A stretch of DNA of 64,000 nucleotides. It comes from Isoptericola chiayiensis. Lineage in GTDB: Bacteria > Actinomycetota > Actinomycetes > Actinomycetales > Cellulomonadaceae. Below, piece after piece: positions 24,054 to 33,053 of the stretch; the first letter of the stretch is position 1, and each line of letters starts with the position of its first letter. The stretch lies in the NCBI RefSeq assembly GCF_013149805.1, contig NZ_JABEZT010000002.1, forward strand, positions 310,001-374,000. Direction: 5' to 3'. The notes under the pieces were generated by a model. It searched no databases. It saw only the letters and a list, made by a program, of their open reading frames with translations, and was not told the origin of the DNA. Position numbers and translations under genes: made by a program.

Positions 24054-24577
24054 GGGCGGACCTCCTCGAGGATCTGGGAGGCGACCTGCGCGGCGGTGCG
24101 CTCGTCGGAGTGCACCCGCAGGGTCGCCAGTCGTTCGTACGTGGGGCGGCGGGCCTGCATGAGCTCGGCCCAGCGCGCCCGCGGGTTGCCGACCAGCAGC
24201 GGGCGGGACTGGTTGAACCCGACCCGGGGTGCGGCGTGGACCAGGGAGACGTCGAGGAAGACCACGGTGCCGCCGTCGGCCGCGTACCCGGTCAGCGCGC
24301 GCTGGGTGTGGGCGTCCATCACGGCGCCCCCGCCGAGGGCGAGGATCCCGTCATGGGTGGCCAGGGCGGTGGTGACGGCCTCACGCTCCAGGTCACGAAA
24401 GTGCGGTTCGCCGTCCTCGACGAAGATGTCGGGCACCGCCTTGCCGGCGAGCTCCTCGACGTCGGCGTCCGTGTCGCGGAACGCGACCCCGAGGTGCTCG
24501 GCCAGCAGCCGGCCCACCGTCGTCTTGCCGCTGCCGGGCGGGCCCGTCAGGACCGCCCGGGGACGCGTCGCGCTCAT
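24050..24577 (-). CDS. aroK: Shikimate kinase
   Basis: Phosphorylates shikimate at the 3-hydroxyl. The 175-residue protein has a P-loop GPPGSGKT (12-19), the shikimate-binding [11 protein letters not shown] and the GGGAVMD motif. The ATG at 24577 overlaps the aroC stop as ATGA. The frame is open further upstream, but that part is aroC in another frame. Confidence 0.97.
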   Translation of the reverse strand: MSATRPRAVLTGPPGSGKTTVGRLLAEHLGVAFRDTDADVEELAGKAVPDIFVEDGEPHFRDLEREAVTTALATHDGILALGGGAVMDAHTQRALTGYAADGGTVVFLDVSLVHAAPRVGFNQSRPLLVGNPRARWAELMQARRPTYERLATLRVHSDERTAAQVASQILEEVRP

Positions 24578-25791
24578 CGCAGCAGCTCGGGGATCGAGGC
24601 CAGGTACGCCTCGGCGTTGCGCCGCACCTCCGCCACCGAGTCGCCGCCGAACTTCTCCAGGACGGCCTGCGCGAGCTCGAGGGCGACCATCGCCTCCGCG
24701 ACGACGGCCGCGGGCGGCACCGCGCACACGTCGGAACGCTGGTGGTGGGCGGTGACCTCCTCGCCCGTGGCGACGTCGACGGTCGCCAGGGCACGCGGCA
24801 CCGTGGAGATGGGCTTCATCGCCGCCGAGACGCGCAGCACCTCGCCGTTGGTCATGCCGCCCTCGATGCCGCCGGCCCGGTTCGAGCGGCGCACGATGCG
24901 CCCGTCGGCGTCCCGGGCGATCTCGTCGTGCGCGGCCGAGCCACGTCGCTGCGCCGTGCGGAACCCGTCGCCGACACCGACACCCTTGATCGCCTGGATG
25001 CCCATCAGGGCGCCGGCGAGCCGGGCGTCGAGGCGCCGGTCGGAGTGGGCGTAGGTGCCCAGGCCCGTCGGCACGTCGTAGGCGAGCACCTCCACGACAC
25101 CACCGAGGGTGTCGCCGTCCTTGCGGCACGCGTCGATCTCGGCGACCATCGCCTCGCTCGTCGGCCCGTGGAAGCACCGCACCGGGTCCGCGTCCAGCGC
25201 GGCGAGGTCCTCGGGTGCCGGCAGGTCGGCGTCCTGCGGCACCTCGACCGTGCCGATCGCCGTCACGTGGCTGACCAGCCGGATCCCGAGCGCCTGCTCC
25301 AGGAACTTCGCCGCCGCCGTCCCGAGCGCCACACGCGTCGCCGTCTCGCGGGCGCTCGCACGCTCCAGGACCGGCCGGGCGTCGTCGAAGCCGTACTTGC
25401 GCATGCCCACCAGGTCGGCGTGCCCCGGCCGCGGTCGCGTCAGCGGACGGTTGCGGGCGATCTCGCGCTCGTCGCCGGTGCCGGCGTCGACCAGCAGCGC
25501 CTCCGGATCCACCGGGTCCGCCGACATGACGTCGGTCCACTTCGGCCACTCGGTGTTGCCGATCTCGATGGCCAGCGGCCCGCCCTGGGTGACGCCGTGG
25601 CGCAGCCCGCCCAGGACCCGCACCTCGTCCTTCTCGAACTTCATCCGCGCGCCGCGGCCGTAGCCGAGGCGACGGCGGGCCAGGGCGTCCTGGATGTCGG
25701 AGGTGACGAGCTCGACGCCCGCGGGCAGCCCCTCCATGAGGCCCACCAGGGCCTGACCGTGCGACTCTCCCGAGGTCAACCAGCGCAGCAT
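24574..25791 (-). CDS. aroC: Chorismate synthase
   Basis: Final shikimate-pathway step, converting EPSP to chorismate with reduced FMN. The 405-residue protein has the N-terminal [19 protein letters not shown] and [16 protein letters not shown], and the central FMN-related [32 protein letters not shown] and a C-terminal [17 protein letters not shown] stretch complete the family signatures. It heads the aroC-aroK-aroB group; 67 bases separate it from aroE upstream. Confidence 0.98.
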   Translation of the reverse strand: MLRWLTSGESHGQALVGLMEGLPAGVELVTSDIQDALARRRLGYGRGARMKFEKDEVRVLGGLRHGVTQGGPLAIEIGNTEWPKWTDVMSADPVDPEALLVDAGTGDEREIARNRPLTRPRPGHADLVGMRKYGFDDARPVLERASARETATRVALGTAAAKFLEQALGIRLVSHVTAIGTVEVPQDADLPAPEDLAALDADPVRCFHGPTSEAMVAEIDACRKDGDTLGGVVEVLAYDVPTGLGTYAHSDRRLDARLAGALMGIQAIKGVGVGDGFRTAQRRGSAAHDEIARDADGRIVRRSNRAGGIEGGMTNGEVLRVSAAMKPISTVPRALATVDVATGEEVTAHHQRSDVCAVPPAAVVAEAMVALELAQAVLEKFGGDSVAEVRRNAEAYLASIPELLR

Positions 25792-25858
25792 GCCTGCGAT
25801 TCTGTCACGCCCACGCCTGCCGGCGGCACGGCGGCCGGATCCCGGACAGGTGCCGGCC

Positions 25859-26740
25859 TCAGGCGGCCTCGGTCACCAGTGCCGACTGCAGGGCGGCGTC
25901 CATCGCCGCCACCGGCGCCGTCCGGCCCGTCATCAGCCGCACCTGCTCGACCGCCTGGTGCAGCAGCATCCGCTCACCGCCGACGACGGTCCCTCCGGTG
26001 TCGGCCCAGGCCCGCGACAGCGCGGTCGGACGGGGGTCGTAGACCGCGTCCAGCAGCACGCCCGCGGTGCCGGCACCCCGGCCCCGCAGGGCGTCGGCGA
26101 TCGGGTCGGCGGCGTACGCCGGCATCGTGGAGACCACCACGTCGGCCCCGGCCAGCACCTCGGGCGTCGCCGCGACGTCCAGCACGTCGAAGCGGGGCGT
26201 GACCCCCATCCGCGCGGCCGCCTCCTGCAGCGGAGCCGTCCGGGCGAGGTTGCGCGCCAGCACCCGCGGCGTCGTGCAGCCGAGCTCACCGAGCGCGGCC
26301 AGCGTGGAAGCCGCCGTCGCTCCCCCACCGAGGACGACGGCGCGGCCCACCTCGACGTCGTGCGTGCCGTGCCGCTGCGCCAGGCCCTCCCGGATCGCCG
26401 TGACCAGGCCGTAGACGTCGGTGTTGGTGCCCGTCAGGGTCACCCCGCACCGCGACGGGGAGACCAGCACCGTGTTCACGGCGCCCACCGCGACCGCGAG
26501 CGGGTCGACGTGGTCGACGAGCTCCATCACGGCGTGCTTGAGCGGCATCGTGACACTCAGCCCCGCCCAGCCGAGGTCCAGGTCACGGACCACGTCGGGC
26601 AGCTGCTCGACCGTCGTGTCGATCGCCGTGTACCGCCAGCCCTCCAGGCCCAGGGCCTCGTAGGCGGCGCCGTGCAGCGTGGGCGACAGGGAGTGCGCGA
26701 CCGGGTGTCCGAGGACGGCCGCGCGACGAGGAGCGCCCAT
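25859..26740 (-). CDS. aroE: Shikimate dehydrogenase
   Basis: Reduces 3-dehydroshikimate to shikimate with NADPH. The 293-residue protein has the substrate-binding [20 protein letters not shown], the catalytic lysine in [12 protein letters not shown], the NTDVYG motif and a nucleotide loop [10 protein letters not shown]. The ATG at 26740 shares its A with the mltG stop (TGATG), so it is read directly after mltG. An in-frame start eight codons upstream is rejected for that reason. Confidence 0.95.
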   Translation of the reverse strand: MGAPRRAAVLGHPVAHSLSPTLHGAAYEALGLEGWRYTAIDTTVEQLPDVVRDLDLGWAGLSVTMPLKHAVMELVDHVDPLAVAVGAVNTVLVSPSRCGVTLTGTNTDVYGLVTAIREGLAQRHGTHDVEVGRAVVLGGGATAASTLAALGELGCTTPRVLARNLARTAPLQEAAARMGVTPRFDVLDVAATPEVLAGADVVVSTMPAYAADPIADALRGRGAGTAGVLLDAVYDPRPTALSRAWADTGGTVVGGERMLLHQAVEQVRLMTGRTAPVAAMDAALQSALVTEAA

Positions 26741-27897
26741 CAGTAGCCGTTCTCCGCGGCCCACTCCTGGTACTCGTTCCGGAAACCGAGGAACTCCTGG
26801 TAGTTGTCCGTGAACTTCGTCTCCCCGGTCTCCAGGTTCACCGTCACGTACCAGAGCCAGTCACCCTCCGGCGGGTTCGCGACCGCCTCGACGGACGCCG
26901 CACCCGGGTTCGCGATCGGGGTCGGCGGCAGACCGACGTTGGCGCGCGTGTTGTACGGCAGGCTGGCGTCCTCCCACTCCGAGACGGTGATCTCGTGCGC
27001 GGGCTTGCCCAGGCCGTAGGCCAGCGTGGCGTCGATCCCGAGGGCGTCGCCGACCTCGAGGCGGTTCTCCAGGACGCGGGCCACCTTGCCGCGGTCCTCG
27101 TCGTTCTGGGCCTCACGCTCGACCATCGAGGCCTTGTTCAGCACGTCCTGGCGGTCGCCGCCCGACACGCCGAGCGAGTCCAGCTCAGCCTTCGTCTGGT
27201 CGACCATCGTCTTCAGGAGGTCCTCGGCGGTGTCGCCCGGCTGGACGGCGTACGTCTTCGGGAAGAGCCAGCCCTCGGCGTTCCCGTCCGCCGCCCCGGG
27301 CAACCCGATCTTCTTCGGCGACTTCAGCGCCGCCTCCATGTCCTCCCGGGTGATCGAGGTGACCGAGGCGACCTTGTCGACGACCTGCTCGACGGTGAAC
27401 CCCTCGGGGATGGTCACCGAGATCTCCACCTTCTCGTTCGCCACCAGGGCCTCGACGGCGTCGGCGGCGTTCATCTGGGTGAGCAGCTCGTACGTGCCCG
27501 GCTGGATGCCGGCGGCACCCGGCGTCGCCTCGAACGCCGCGTTGAAGGCACCCACCGACGCCACGACGTCGGCCTCGACGAGCTCCTCGCCCATCATCGC
27601 ACCGGTCGCGCCCTCGGGGATCTCCACCTGCACCGGGTCGACCCCGGGGCCGGCGTAGTCCTCCGGCGCGGAGTCGAAGGGGTTCTCGAAGCCGGCGACG
27701 ACGTCACCGACGCGGTCGAACAGGAAGTAGCCGCCCACGCCCAGCACGCCGAGCAGGACGATCAGGATGAACGCCGTGCGCTGCTGGCGACGCCGCTTGC
27801 GCTTGCGAGCGGCTCGCTTGCTCGCCGCCGAGCGGCCCCGCGACGGCGGCGGTGCCGCCGGGCGGTGTGCCGTGGAGGGCTCGAAGAGGTCCGTCAC
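26740..27897 (-). CDS. mltG: Endolytic murein transglycosylase MltG
   Basis: Membrane-anchored enzyme that cleaves nascent peptidoglycan strands and helps set glycan length. The 385-residue protein has a basic cytoplasmic N-terminus (KRAARKRKRRRQQR), one membrane helix at about residues 41-60 and an extracytoplasmic LysM-like plus YceG domain. The catalytic glutamate lies in ASMVEREAQNDEDRGKVARV, followed by LPYNTRANVGLPPTPIANPG. The GTG start at 27897 has AAGGA upstream. The position between ruvX and aroE is conserved in actinobacteria. Confidence 0.95.
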   Translation of the reverse strand: MTDLFEPSTAHRPAAPPPSRGRSAASKRAARKRKRRRQQRTAFILIVLLGVLGVGGYFLFDRVGDVVAGFENPFDSAPEDYAGPGVDPVQVEIPEGATGAMMGEELVEADVVASVGAFNAAFEATPGAAGIQPGTYELLTQMNAADAVEALVANEKVEISVTIPEGFTVEQVVDKVASVTSITREDMEAALKSPKKIGLPGAADGNAEGWLFPKTYAVQPGDTAEDLLKTMVDQTKAELDSLGVSGGDRQDVLNKASMVEREAQNDEDRGKVARVLENRLEVGDALGIDATLAYGLGKPAHEITVSEWEDASLPYNTRANVGLPPTPIANPGAASVEAVANPPEGDWLWYVTVNLETGETKFTDNYQEFLGFRNEYQEWAAENGY

Positions 27898-27939
27898 GCC
27901 GGATTCATCCTTCGGGTGGTGTCGACTGTGGTCTGCTGG

Positions 27940-28443
27940 TCACGACTCGAGGCGTTCGCCGGCCCTCGTGCCCGAGGCCCGCTCCGCATCGAGTGCATGT
28001 TGCAAGATGATAACGGCTGCCGCCTGGTCGATGACAGGCCTGTGCTTGACGGTCTTGCGACCGGCGGAGCGGAGCTGGGCGTGCGCCGTGACCGTCGTCA
28101 TCCGCTCGTCGACCAGGTGGACCGGCACCGGATCGATCTCCCGGGCCAGCCTGCCGGCGAACTCCCGGGCGTCCGCCGTGGCCGCGCCCTCATTGCCCGA
28201 CAGGTGGCGCGGCAGGCCCACGTAGACGACGGCGGCGGACCGGTCGGCAGCCTCCGCCGCGATCCGCGCGACGTCAGCCGTGACCGCCGGTATGCCGTCC
28301 GTCGTCGTCGGCACGGACAGGACGCGCGCGACCGTCTCGACCGGCGTGGCGACCAGACCGTCGGGGTCCGAGCCGGCCAGCCCGATCCGGGCCTTGCCGA
28401 CGTCGACCCCGAGGCGAGCGCCCCGCGGCAGAGCATCACTCAC
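27940..28443 (-). CDS. ruvX: Holliday junction resolvase-like / pre-16S rRNA nuclease RuvX (YqgF)
   Basis: A 167-residue RNase H-fold protein implicated in 16S rRNA 5' maturation. It shows LGVDVGKARIGLAGSDPDG with the first catalytic aspartate, the VYVGLPRHLSGNEG motif and the VDERMTTVTAHAQL motif. The C-terminal DQAAAVIILQHALD carries the last acidic residue. The GTG at 28443 overlaps the alaS stop by eight bases, so it is coupled to alaS. Confidence 0.94.
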   Translation of the reverse strand: MSDALPRGARLGVDVGKARIGLAGSDPDGLVATPVETVARVLSVPTTTDGIPAVTADVARIAAEAADRSAAVVYVGLPRHLSGNEGAATADAREFAGRLAREIDPVPVHLVDERMTTVTAHAQLRSAGRKTVKHRPVIDQAAAVIILQHALDAERASGTRAGERLES

Positions 28444-31132
28444 CGATGGACTCCCGCACCCCGTTCGTCACGCCCTGCAGCGCCATCGGCACCGCGGTCG
28501 CGTCGGAGCCGCCGCCCTGGGCCAGGTCCGGCTTGCCGCCGCCACCGCCGCCCAGCGTCTTGGCGGCGGCCTTGACGAAGTCGCCGGCGCGCAGGCCGGC
28601 GTCGCGGGCGCCCGCGTTCGTGGCGACCACCACCAGCGGACGGCCGTTCGCCACGCCCGCCACGGCCACCACCGCCGGGTCGGCCTCGCCGAGCCGCCCG
28701 CGCACGTCGAGGACGAGCGCGCGCAGGTCGTCCGCCGATGCGACCTCCCCGGCGTCGTGCGTCACGACGCGCACCGTGCCGACCGTCTGCGCCTCGGCGG
28801 CCAGGTTGCCGGCGGTCGCCAGGAGCTGGCCCTGACGCAGGGTGGCGAGCTCCTTCTCGGTGTCCTTGAGCCGACTCATGAGCGACCCCACGCGGTCCGT
28901 GAGCTCCTCCGGGCGCGCGTTCAGCATGCCCGTGAGCTGGCCGACCAGCGCGTGCTCCTTGGCGTGGAACCCGTACGCGCCGTCCCCGACGAGCGCGTCG
29001 ACGCGGCGCACCCCGGACCCGATCGACGACTCGCCCAGCAGCGCCACGCGGCCCAGCTCTCCGGTCGCCCGGACGTGGGTGCCGCCGCACAACTCGCGGG
29101 ACCACTCCCCGCCGATGGAGACGACACGGACGTTCTCGCCGTACTTCTCCCCGAAGAGCGCCATCGCACCCATCGCCCTGGCGTCCGCGAGCGGCATCGT
29201 CGCGTCGATGACCTCGAGGTTCTCCGTCAGCCGCGTGTTGACGCGCTCCTCGATCTCGGACAGCGCCGACGCCGGCACCGCGGCCGGCGAGCGGAAGTCG
29301 AACCGGATACGGCTCGGGGCGTTCTCCGACCCCGCCTGCGTCCGGTCCGACCCGACGAGCTCGTGCAACGCCTTGTGGATCATGTGCGTCGCGGAGTGCG
29401 CCCGGCTGATCGCCACGCGCCGCCCGGTGTCGATCGACGCCGTGCCCGGGTCGCCGAGCGACACGGTGCCCTCGGTCAGCCGACCCCGGTGCACCGACAG
29501 GCCCGCGACCGGGCGCTGCACGTCGTCGACCTCCACGACCGCGCCGGAGTCCAGGGCGATCGTGCCCTGGTCGGCGAGCTGGCCGCCGGCCTCCGCGTAG
29601 AACGGGGTCCGGTCCAGCACGATCTCGACGTCCGCGGGTGCCGTCGCCGCCGGCGCGGAGACGCCGTCGACCAGCAGCCCGACGACGTTCACCGCCGCCT
29701 GGGCGTCCGTGTAGCCGAGGAACTCGACCGGCGACGTCAGGTCCTTGGACAGGCTCTCGTAGGCGCGCAGGTCCGCGTGACCGGTCTTCTTCGCCAGCGC
29801 GTCGGCGCGCGCCCGCTCCTTCTGCGCCGTCATCAGGTCACGGAACGCCTGCTCGTCGACCTGGACGCCCTGCTCGGCCGCCATCTCGAGAGTCAGGTCG
29901 ATCGGGAACCCGTAGGTGTCGTGCAGCGCGAACGCCTCGTCGCCGCCCAGGACGACCGCACCGCCGTGGGCCTGGTCCTTCGCCCGCGCGACGGCGGTGT
30001 CCAGGATGGTGGTGCCGGCGGCCAGGGTGCGCCGGAAGGCGTCCTCCTCGCCGTAGGCCACGTCGCTGATGCGCGCGAAGTCGGTCTCGAGCTCCGGGTA
30101 GGAGGCCTTCATGGCGTCCTTGGACACCGGCAGCAGAGAGGGCAGCGCGACGTCGTCGACGCCGAGCAGACGCACCGCACGCACCGCGCGGCGAATGAGG
30201 CGGCGCAGCACGTAGCCGCGGCCCTCGTTGGCCGGGCGCACGCCGTCGCCGATCACCATCATCGCCGAGCGCACGTGGTCGGCGACCACGCGCATGCGCA
30301 CGTCGTCCTCGCCGTTCGCGCCGTACCGCTTGCCCGTCATCTCCTCCACCGTGGCGATGACCGGGTAGACCTCGTCGATCTCGTAGAGGTTCTCCTTGCC
30401 CTGCAGCAGGTACGCGATCCGCTCCAGGCCGGCACCGGTGTCGATGCTCTTGTGGTCGAGCTCGCCCAGCAGCGGGTAGTTCTTGCCCTGCCCCTCGCCG
30501 CGCACGAACTGGTCGAAGACGAGGTTCCAGATCTCCAGGTACCGGTCGCCGCCCGGGTCGACCGTGCCGCCCTCGGCCTCCGGTCCGTAGGCCGGGCCGC
30601 GGTCGTAGTGCCACTCGGCGCACGGGCCGGCCGGACCGGGCTGACCGGTGTCCCAGAAGTTCTCCTCGCGCGGCAGGCGCACGATGTGCTTCGGGTCGAG
30701 GCCGATGCCCTGCGTCAGCGCGTCGTAGGCCTCGGCGTCCTGCTCCCACAGCGTCACCCACAGCCGGTCGCCGTCCAGGCCGTACCCGCCGTCGGCCTGC
30801 GCGGTGGTCAGCAGCTCCCACGCGAAGTCGATGGCCTCGCGCTTGAAGTAGTCGCCGAACGAGAAGTTGCCGTTCATCTGGAAGAACGTGCCGTGCCGGG
30901 TGGTGCGCCCGACGTTCTCGATGTCGTTGGTGCGGATGCACTTCTGCACGCTCGCGGCCCGCGGCCACGGTGCCGTCTCCGTGCCGAGGATGTACGGGAT
31001 GAAGGGCACCATGCCGGCGATCGTGAACAGGATCGACGGGTCCGGCGAGACCAGGGGCACGCTGGGCACGATCTCGTGGTCCTTGGACCGGAAGTAGTCG
31101 AGCCAGCGCTGGCGGATGTCGGCGGTGCGCAT
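28436..31132 (-). CDS. alaS: Alanyl-tRNA synthetase
   Basis: Charges tRNA-Ala and edits mischarged serine or glycine. The 898-residue protein has the class II aminoacylation domain (RTNDIENVGRTTRHGTFFQM near residue 67, GLERIAYL near 235). It also has an editing domain with the zinc motif HSATH (579-583) and the CGGTH motif (682-686). A C-terminal domain follows, with a glycine-rich GGGGGGKPDLAQGGG stretch. The ATG at 31132 has AGGAC just upstream. The gene is in the usual rpsD-DUF948-DUF6167-alaS-ruvX-mltG order. Confidence 0.98.
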   Translation of the reverse strand: MRTADIRQRWLDYFRSKDHEIVPSVPLVSPDPSILFTIAGMVPFIPYILGTETAPWPRAASVQKCIRTNDIENVGRTTRHGTFFQMNGNFSFGDYFKREAIDFAWELLTTAQADGGYGLDGDRLWVTLWEQDAEAYDALTQGIGLDPKHIVRLPREENFWDTGQPGPAGPCAEWHYDRGPAYGPEAEGGTVDPGGDRYLEIWNLVFDQFVRGEGQGKNYPLLGELDHKSIDTGAGLERIAYLLQGKENLYEIDEVYPVIATVEEMTGKRYGANGEDDVRMRVVADHVRSAMMVIGDGVRPANEGRGYVLRRLIRRAVRAVRLLGVDDVALPSLLPVSKDAMKASYPELETDFARISDVAYGEEDAFRRTLAAGTTILDTAVARAKDQAHGGAVVLGGDEAFALHDTYGFPIDLTLEMAAEQGVQVDEQAFRDLMTAQKERARADALAKKTGHADLRAYESLSKDLTSPVEFLGYTDAQAAVNVVGLLVDGVSAPAATAPADVEIVLDRTPFYAEAGGQLADQGTIALDSGAVVEVDDVQRPVAGLSVHRGRLTEGTVSLGDPGTASIDTGRRVAISRAHSATHMIHKALHELVGSDRTQAGSENAPSRIRFDFRSPAAVPASALSEIEERVNTRLTENLEVIDATMPLADARAMGAMALFGEKYGENVRVVSIGGEWSRELCGGTHVRATGELGRVALLGESSIGSGVRRVDALVGDGAYGFHAKEHALVGQLTGMLNARPEELTDRVGSLMSRLKDTEKELATLRQGQLLATAGNLAAEAQTVGTVRVVTHDAGEVASADDLRALVLDVRGRLGEADPAVVAVAGVANGRPLVVVATNAGARDAGLRAGDFVKAAAKTLGGGGGGKPDLAQGGGSDATAVPMALQGVTNGVRESIGE

Positions 31133-31190
31133 GATGTCCTTCGTGGGGTCTGGTGGCGGGACGGGAGCAGGTCCGTCCCTATTGTCTCGC

Positions 31191-31219
31191 GGTCCGCGGG
31201 TGCGGCAGGCACCCGGACC
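31191..31219 (-). terminator. Hairpin between the DUF6167 gene and alaS
   Basis: On the minus strand GGTCCGGGTGC pairs with GCACCC-GC-GGACC, an 11-pair stem with a two-base bulge and a CTGCC loop. It begins 23 bases after the DUF6167 stop. It may reduce read-through into alaS. Confidence 0.5.
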
Positions 31220-31241
31220 GGTACCGCCGCGGTGCGGCTGG

Positions 31242-31604
31242 TCAGAACGAGTAGCCGAGCTCGTCCTCGTCGGCACGGGTCGCCGCCTCGGCGGCGGCGC
31301 CGGCGCTCCCCGCGGCGGCGTGGCGGCCGTGACGGGGGCGCGGCTCGACGTCGTCGGGGTGCGTCTGGCCCTCGGCGAGCAGGGCGGCGACCAGCTCGGC
31401 CTCCCGCGCGGCGCGGGCGGCCCCGAACTCCTCGCGGAACGTCGCCACGAACGTGGCCGACCGGCGCGAGACGTCACGGCCCAGGTCCTCGGCGCGCTGC
31501 GCCATCGCCTCGGGGGTGTACCGCGCCACGACGCGACGCCCGCGACGGATGACCACCACGGTGATCGTGACGCCGACGCCGACCCAGAACAGGCGGCGGA
31601 TCAT
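31242..31604 (-). CDS. Small membrane-anchored protein (DUF6167-like)
   Basis: A 120-residue protein of unknown function with one N-terminal helix (FWVGVGVTITVVVI), a basic patch (RRGRRVV) and a long charged cytoplasmic part. It resembles the DUF6167 proteins that accompany DUF948 proteins upstream of alaS in actinobacteria. The ATG overlaps the DUF948 stop as ATGA, so the pair is coupled. The conserved neighbourhood is the main evidence for the family name. Confidence 0.75.
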   Translation of the reverse strand: MIRRLFWVGVGVTITVVVIRRGRRVVARYTPEAMAQRAEDLGRDVSRRSATFVATFREEFGAARAAREAELVAALLAEGQTHPDDVEPRPRHGRHAAAGSAGAAAEAATRADEDELGYSF

Positions 31605-31984
31605 CGGGAGCCACCGGTGTCGTCCGAGCCCGAGCGGCGCCAGGCCTTCGCCAGACCCTGGCGCACGCCGTAGGAGAACGAGGCGACCTTGATCAGGGGG
31701 CGCCCGAACGTCGAGGCGTACAGCCCGGCCAGCGCCGAGACGTTCTCGCTGACCTGGGCGGCCGAGGTCGTGATCGTGTCCACCTTGACGAGCTGGTCGT
31801 TCGTGGAGGCCACCGTGGTGGCGGCCTCGTCGAGGATCGGCACCGAGTGCTCCGTCAGCTCCCGGATGCTGCGCGAGGTCTCGTCCAGGGTGCGTCCCAG
31901 CTTCACCAGCGGGACGGCCAGGAGGCCCACGAGCAGCACGAACGCGATGGCGGCCACCAGGCCGGCCACGTCGCCAACGGACAT
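31601..31984 (-). CDS. DUF948 domain protein
   Basis: A 127-residue membrane-anchored protein. The N-terminal segment VAGLVAAIAFVLLVGLLAVPLVKLG is one membrane helix, followed by a heptad-like helical region (RTLDETSRSIRELTEHSVPI) typical of DUF948. The function is unknown; many such proteins are linked to stress or the envelope. A GGAGAGA sequence precedes the ATG, and a TAGGGT box at 32015-32020 could be its promoter. Confidence 0.85.
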   Translation of the reverse strand: MSVGDVAGLVAAIAFVLLVGLLAVPLVKLGRTLDETSRSIRELTEHSVPILDEAATTVASTNDQLVKVDTITTSAAQVSENVSALAGLYASTFGRPLIKVASFSYGVRQGLAKAWRRSGSDDTGGSR

Positions 31985-32014
31985 CTTCTCTCTCCTCGGT
32001 CGGGGTGCGTCGCC

Positions 32015-32020
32015 ACCCTA
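32015..32020 (-). promoter_or_regulatory. Possible -10 box for the DUF948-DUF6167 pair
   Basis: TAGGGT on the minus strand lies about 30 bases before the DUF948 ATG, just after the rpsD terminator. The -35 region would fall in the terminator stem, so confidence is low. Confidence 0.35.
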
Positions 32021-32030
32021 TCCAACGACG

Positions 32031-32062
32031 GACGCCCCGTCCCCGAGCGGGGACGGGGCGTC
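32031..32062 (-). terminator. rpsD terminator
   Basis: A perfect 14-base-pair GC-rich stem with a GAGC loop (arms 32031-32044 and 32049-32062) lies 28 bases after the rpsD stop. It is a strong intrinsic-type hairpin without a U-tract. Confidence 0.8.
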
Positions 32063-32090
32063 GTGCCGTGCTGCGCGAACGGGTCGCGGA

Positions 32091-32717
32091 TCAGCGGGCG
32101 TAGTACTCGACGACCATCTGGACGTCGCAGGTCACGGGGACCTCGGCGCGCTTGGGCGCGCGGGTCAGCGTGGCCGACAGCTTCTCGAGCTGGACGTCCA
32201 GGTAGCCCGGGACCTCGGGGAGCACGTCGCGGTGCGCACCGGCGGCGGCGACCTGGAACGGCGTGGTGGCCTGGGACTTGGCCTTGACCTGGATGGTCTG
32301 GCCGGGCTTCACGCGGAACGACGGGCGGTCCACGATCTTGCCGTCGACCAGGATGTGACGGTGGGTCACGGCCTGGCGGGCCTGCAGGATGGTGCGACCG
32401 AAGCCGACGCGCAGGACGAGCGCGTCCAGGCGGGTCTCCAGGTCCTCGACCATGACCTCACCGGTCAGGCCGGGGTGCTTGCGGGCGTCCTCGTAGACCT
32501 TGAGGAGCTGCTTCTCGCGCAGGGCGTACTGGGCGCGCAGACGCTGCTTCTCGCGCAGACGGACCGCGTAGTCCGACTCGGTGCGGCGGCGGGCACGGCC
32601 GTGCTCACCCGGAGGGTACGGGCGCTTCTCGAAGTGGCGGACGGCCTTCGGGGTGAGGGCCAGACCGAGCTTGCGGCTCAGGCGCACCTGGCGGCGCGAC
32701 TTGCGGACTGCAGTCAC
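32091..32717 (-). CDS. rpsD: 30S ribosomal protein S4, zinc-free stand-alone type
   Basis: Primary 16S-binding protein of the small subunit 5' domain. The 208-residue protein lacks the N-terminal zinc cysteines. It has the [22 protein letters not shown] stretch (split: [14 protein letters not shown], then PYPPGEHG), the S4 RNA-binding domain [14 protein letters not shown] and the C-terminal VVEYYAR. This is the monocistronic S4 form found near alaS in Streptomyces and Micrococcales, not the S13-S11-rpoA operon form. The GTG at 32717 is supported by GGAAG upstream. A long leader precedes it. Confidence 0.97.
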   Translation of the reverse strand: MTAVRKSRRQVRLSRKLGLALTPKAVRHFEKRPYPPGEHGRARRRTESDYAVRLREKQRLRAQYALREKQLLKVYEDARKHPGLTGEVMVEDLETRLDALVLRVGFGRTILQARQAVTHRHILVDGKIVDRPSFRVKPGQTIQVKAKSQATTPFQVAAAGAHRDVLPEVPGYLDVQLEKLSATLTRAPKRAEVPVTCDVQMVVEYYAR

Positions 32718-32909
32718 AGTGGTTCTTCCTGTCCTGTGGTGGTGGATGAGGTCACACCCGAGGCGCACGGATCCGAAGGTCCGGACGTCAGGTGCGGGAC
32801 CAGCCGACGGAGCGTCCGACGTCGTCTCCGCAGGTGCGGTGCGACGGTGGACGTGCTCGCAGGGCCGAGGTCCCAGGCGGCTGCCCGTGTGGGCAACCCG
32901 AACATCCTA
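32718..32909 (-). promoter_or_regulatory. rpsD promoter and long 5' leader
   Basis: TAGGAT (minus strand, 32909-32904) is the best -10 box, giving a leader of about 180 bases before the rpsD GTG. The leader starts with a TGCCC/GGGCA hairpin. No open reading frame of note lies in it. Long leaders of S4 genes bind S4 protein in other bacteria, but no known S4-binding structure can be recognised here. Confidence 0.45.
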
Positions 32910-32964
32910 CCGCATCCCCGCCGGCACCCGTCCCGGCTCCGGTCCACCCGGACCCCCCCGGCGC

Positions 32965-33053
32965 GAGATACCGGTCCGTCGCCGAGATACCGGCTCATCG
33001 CACCGACCGGGCTCGACGGACCGGTACGTCGACGACTGGCCGGTATCTCGGCG
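32965..33053. repeat. Palindromic repeat element, left copy
   Basis: The first 36 bases (32965-33000) match the right copy at 34128-34163 with two differences. They carry two direct GAGATACCGG units. Inverted counterparts follow: CGACGGACCGGTA (33014-33026) pairs with TACCGGTCCGTCG (32969-32981), and CCGGTATCTCG (33040-33050) pairs with the first unit. The element overlaps the last 19 codons of the AbiEi-like gene and its stop, and supplies its C-terminal residues. Confidence 0.85.

Noticed and set aside
28280-31552. A 1090-codon plus-strand frame opposite alaS
   Set aside because: Low-complexity antisense translation; alaS is unambiguous on the minus strand.
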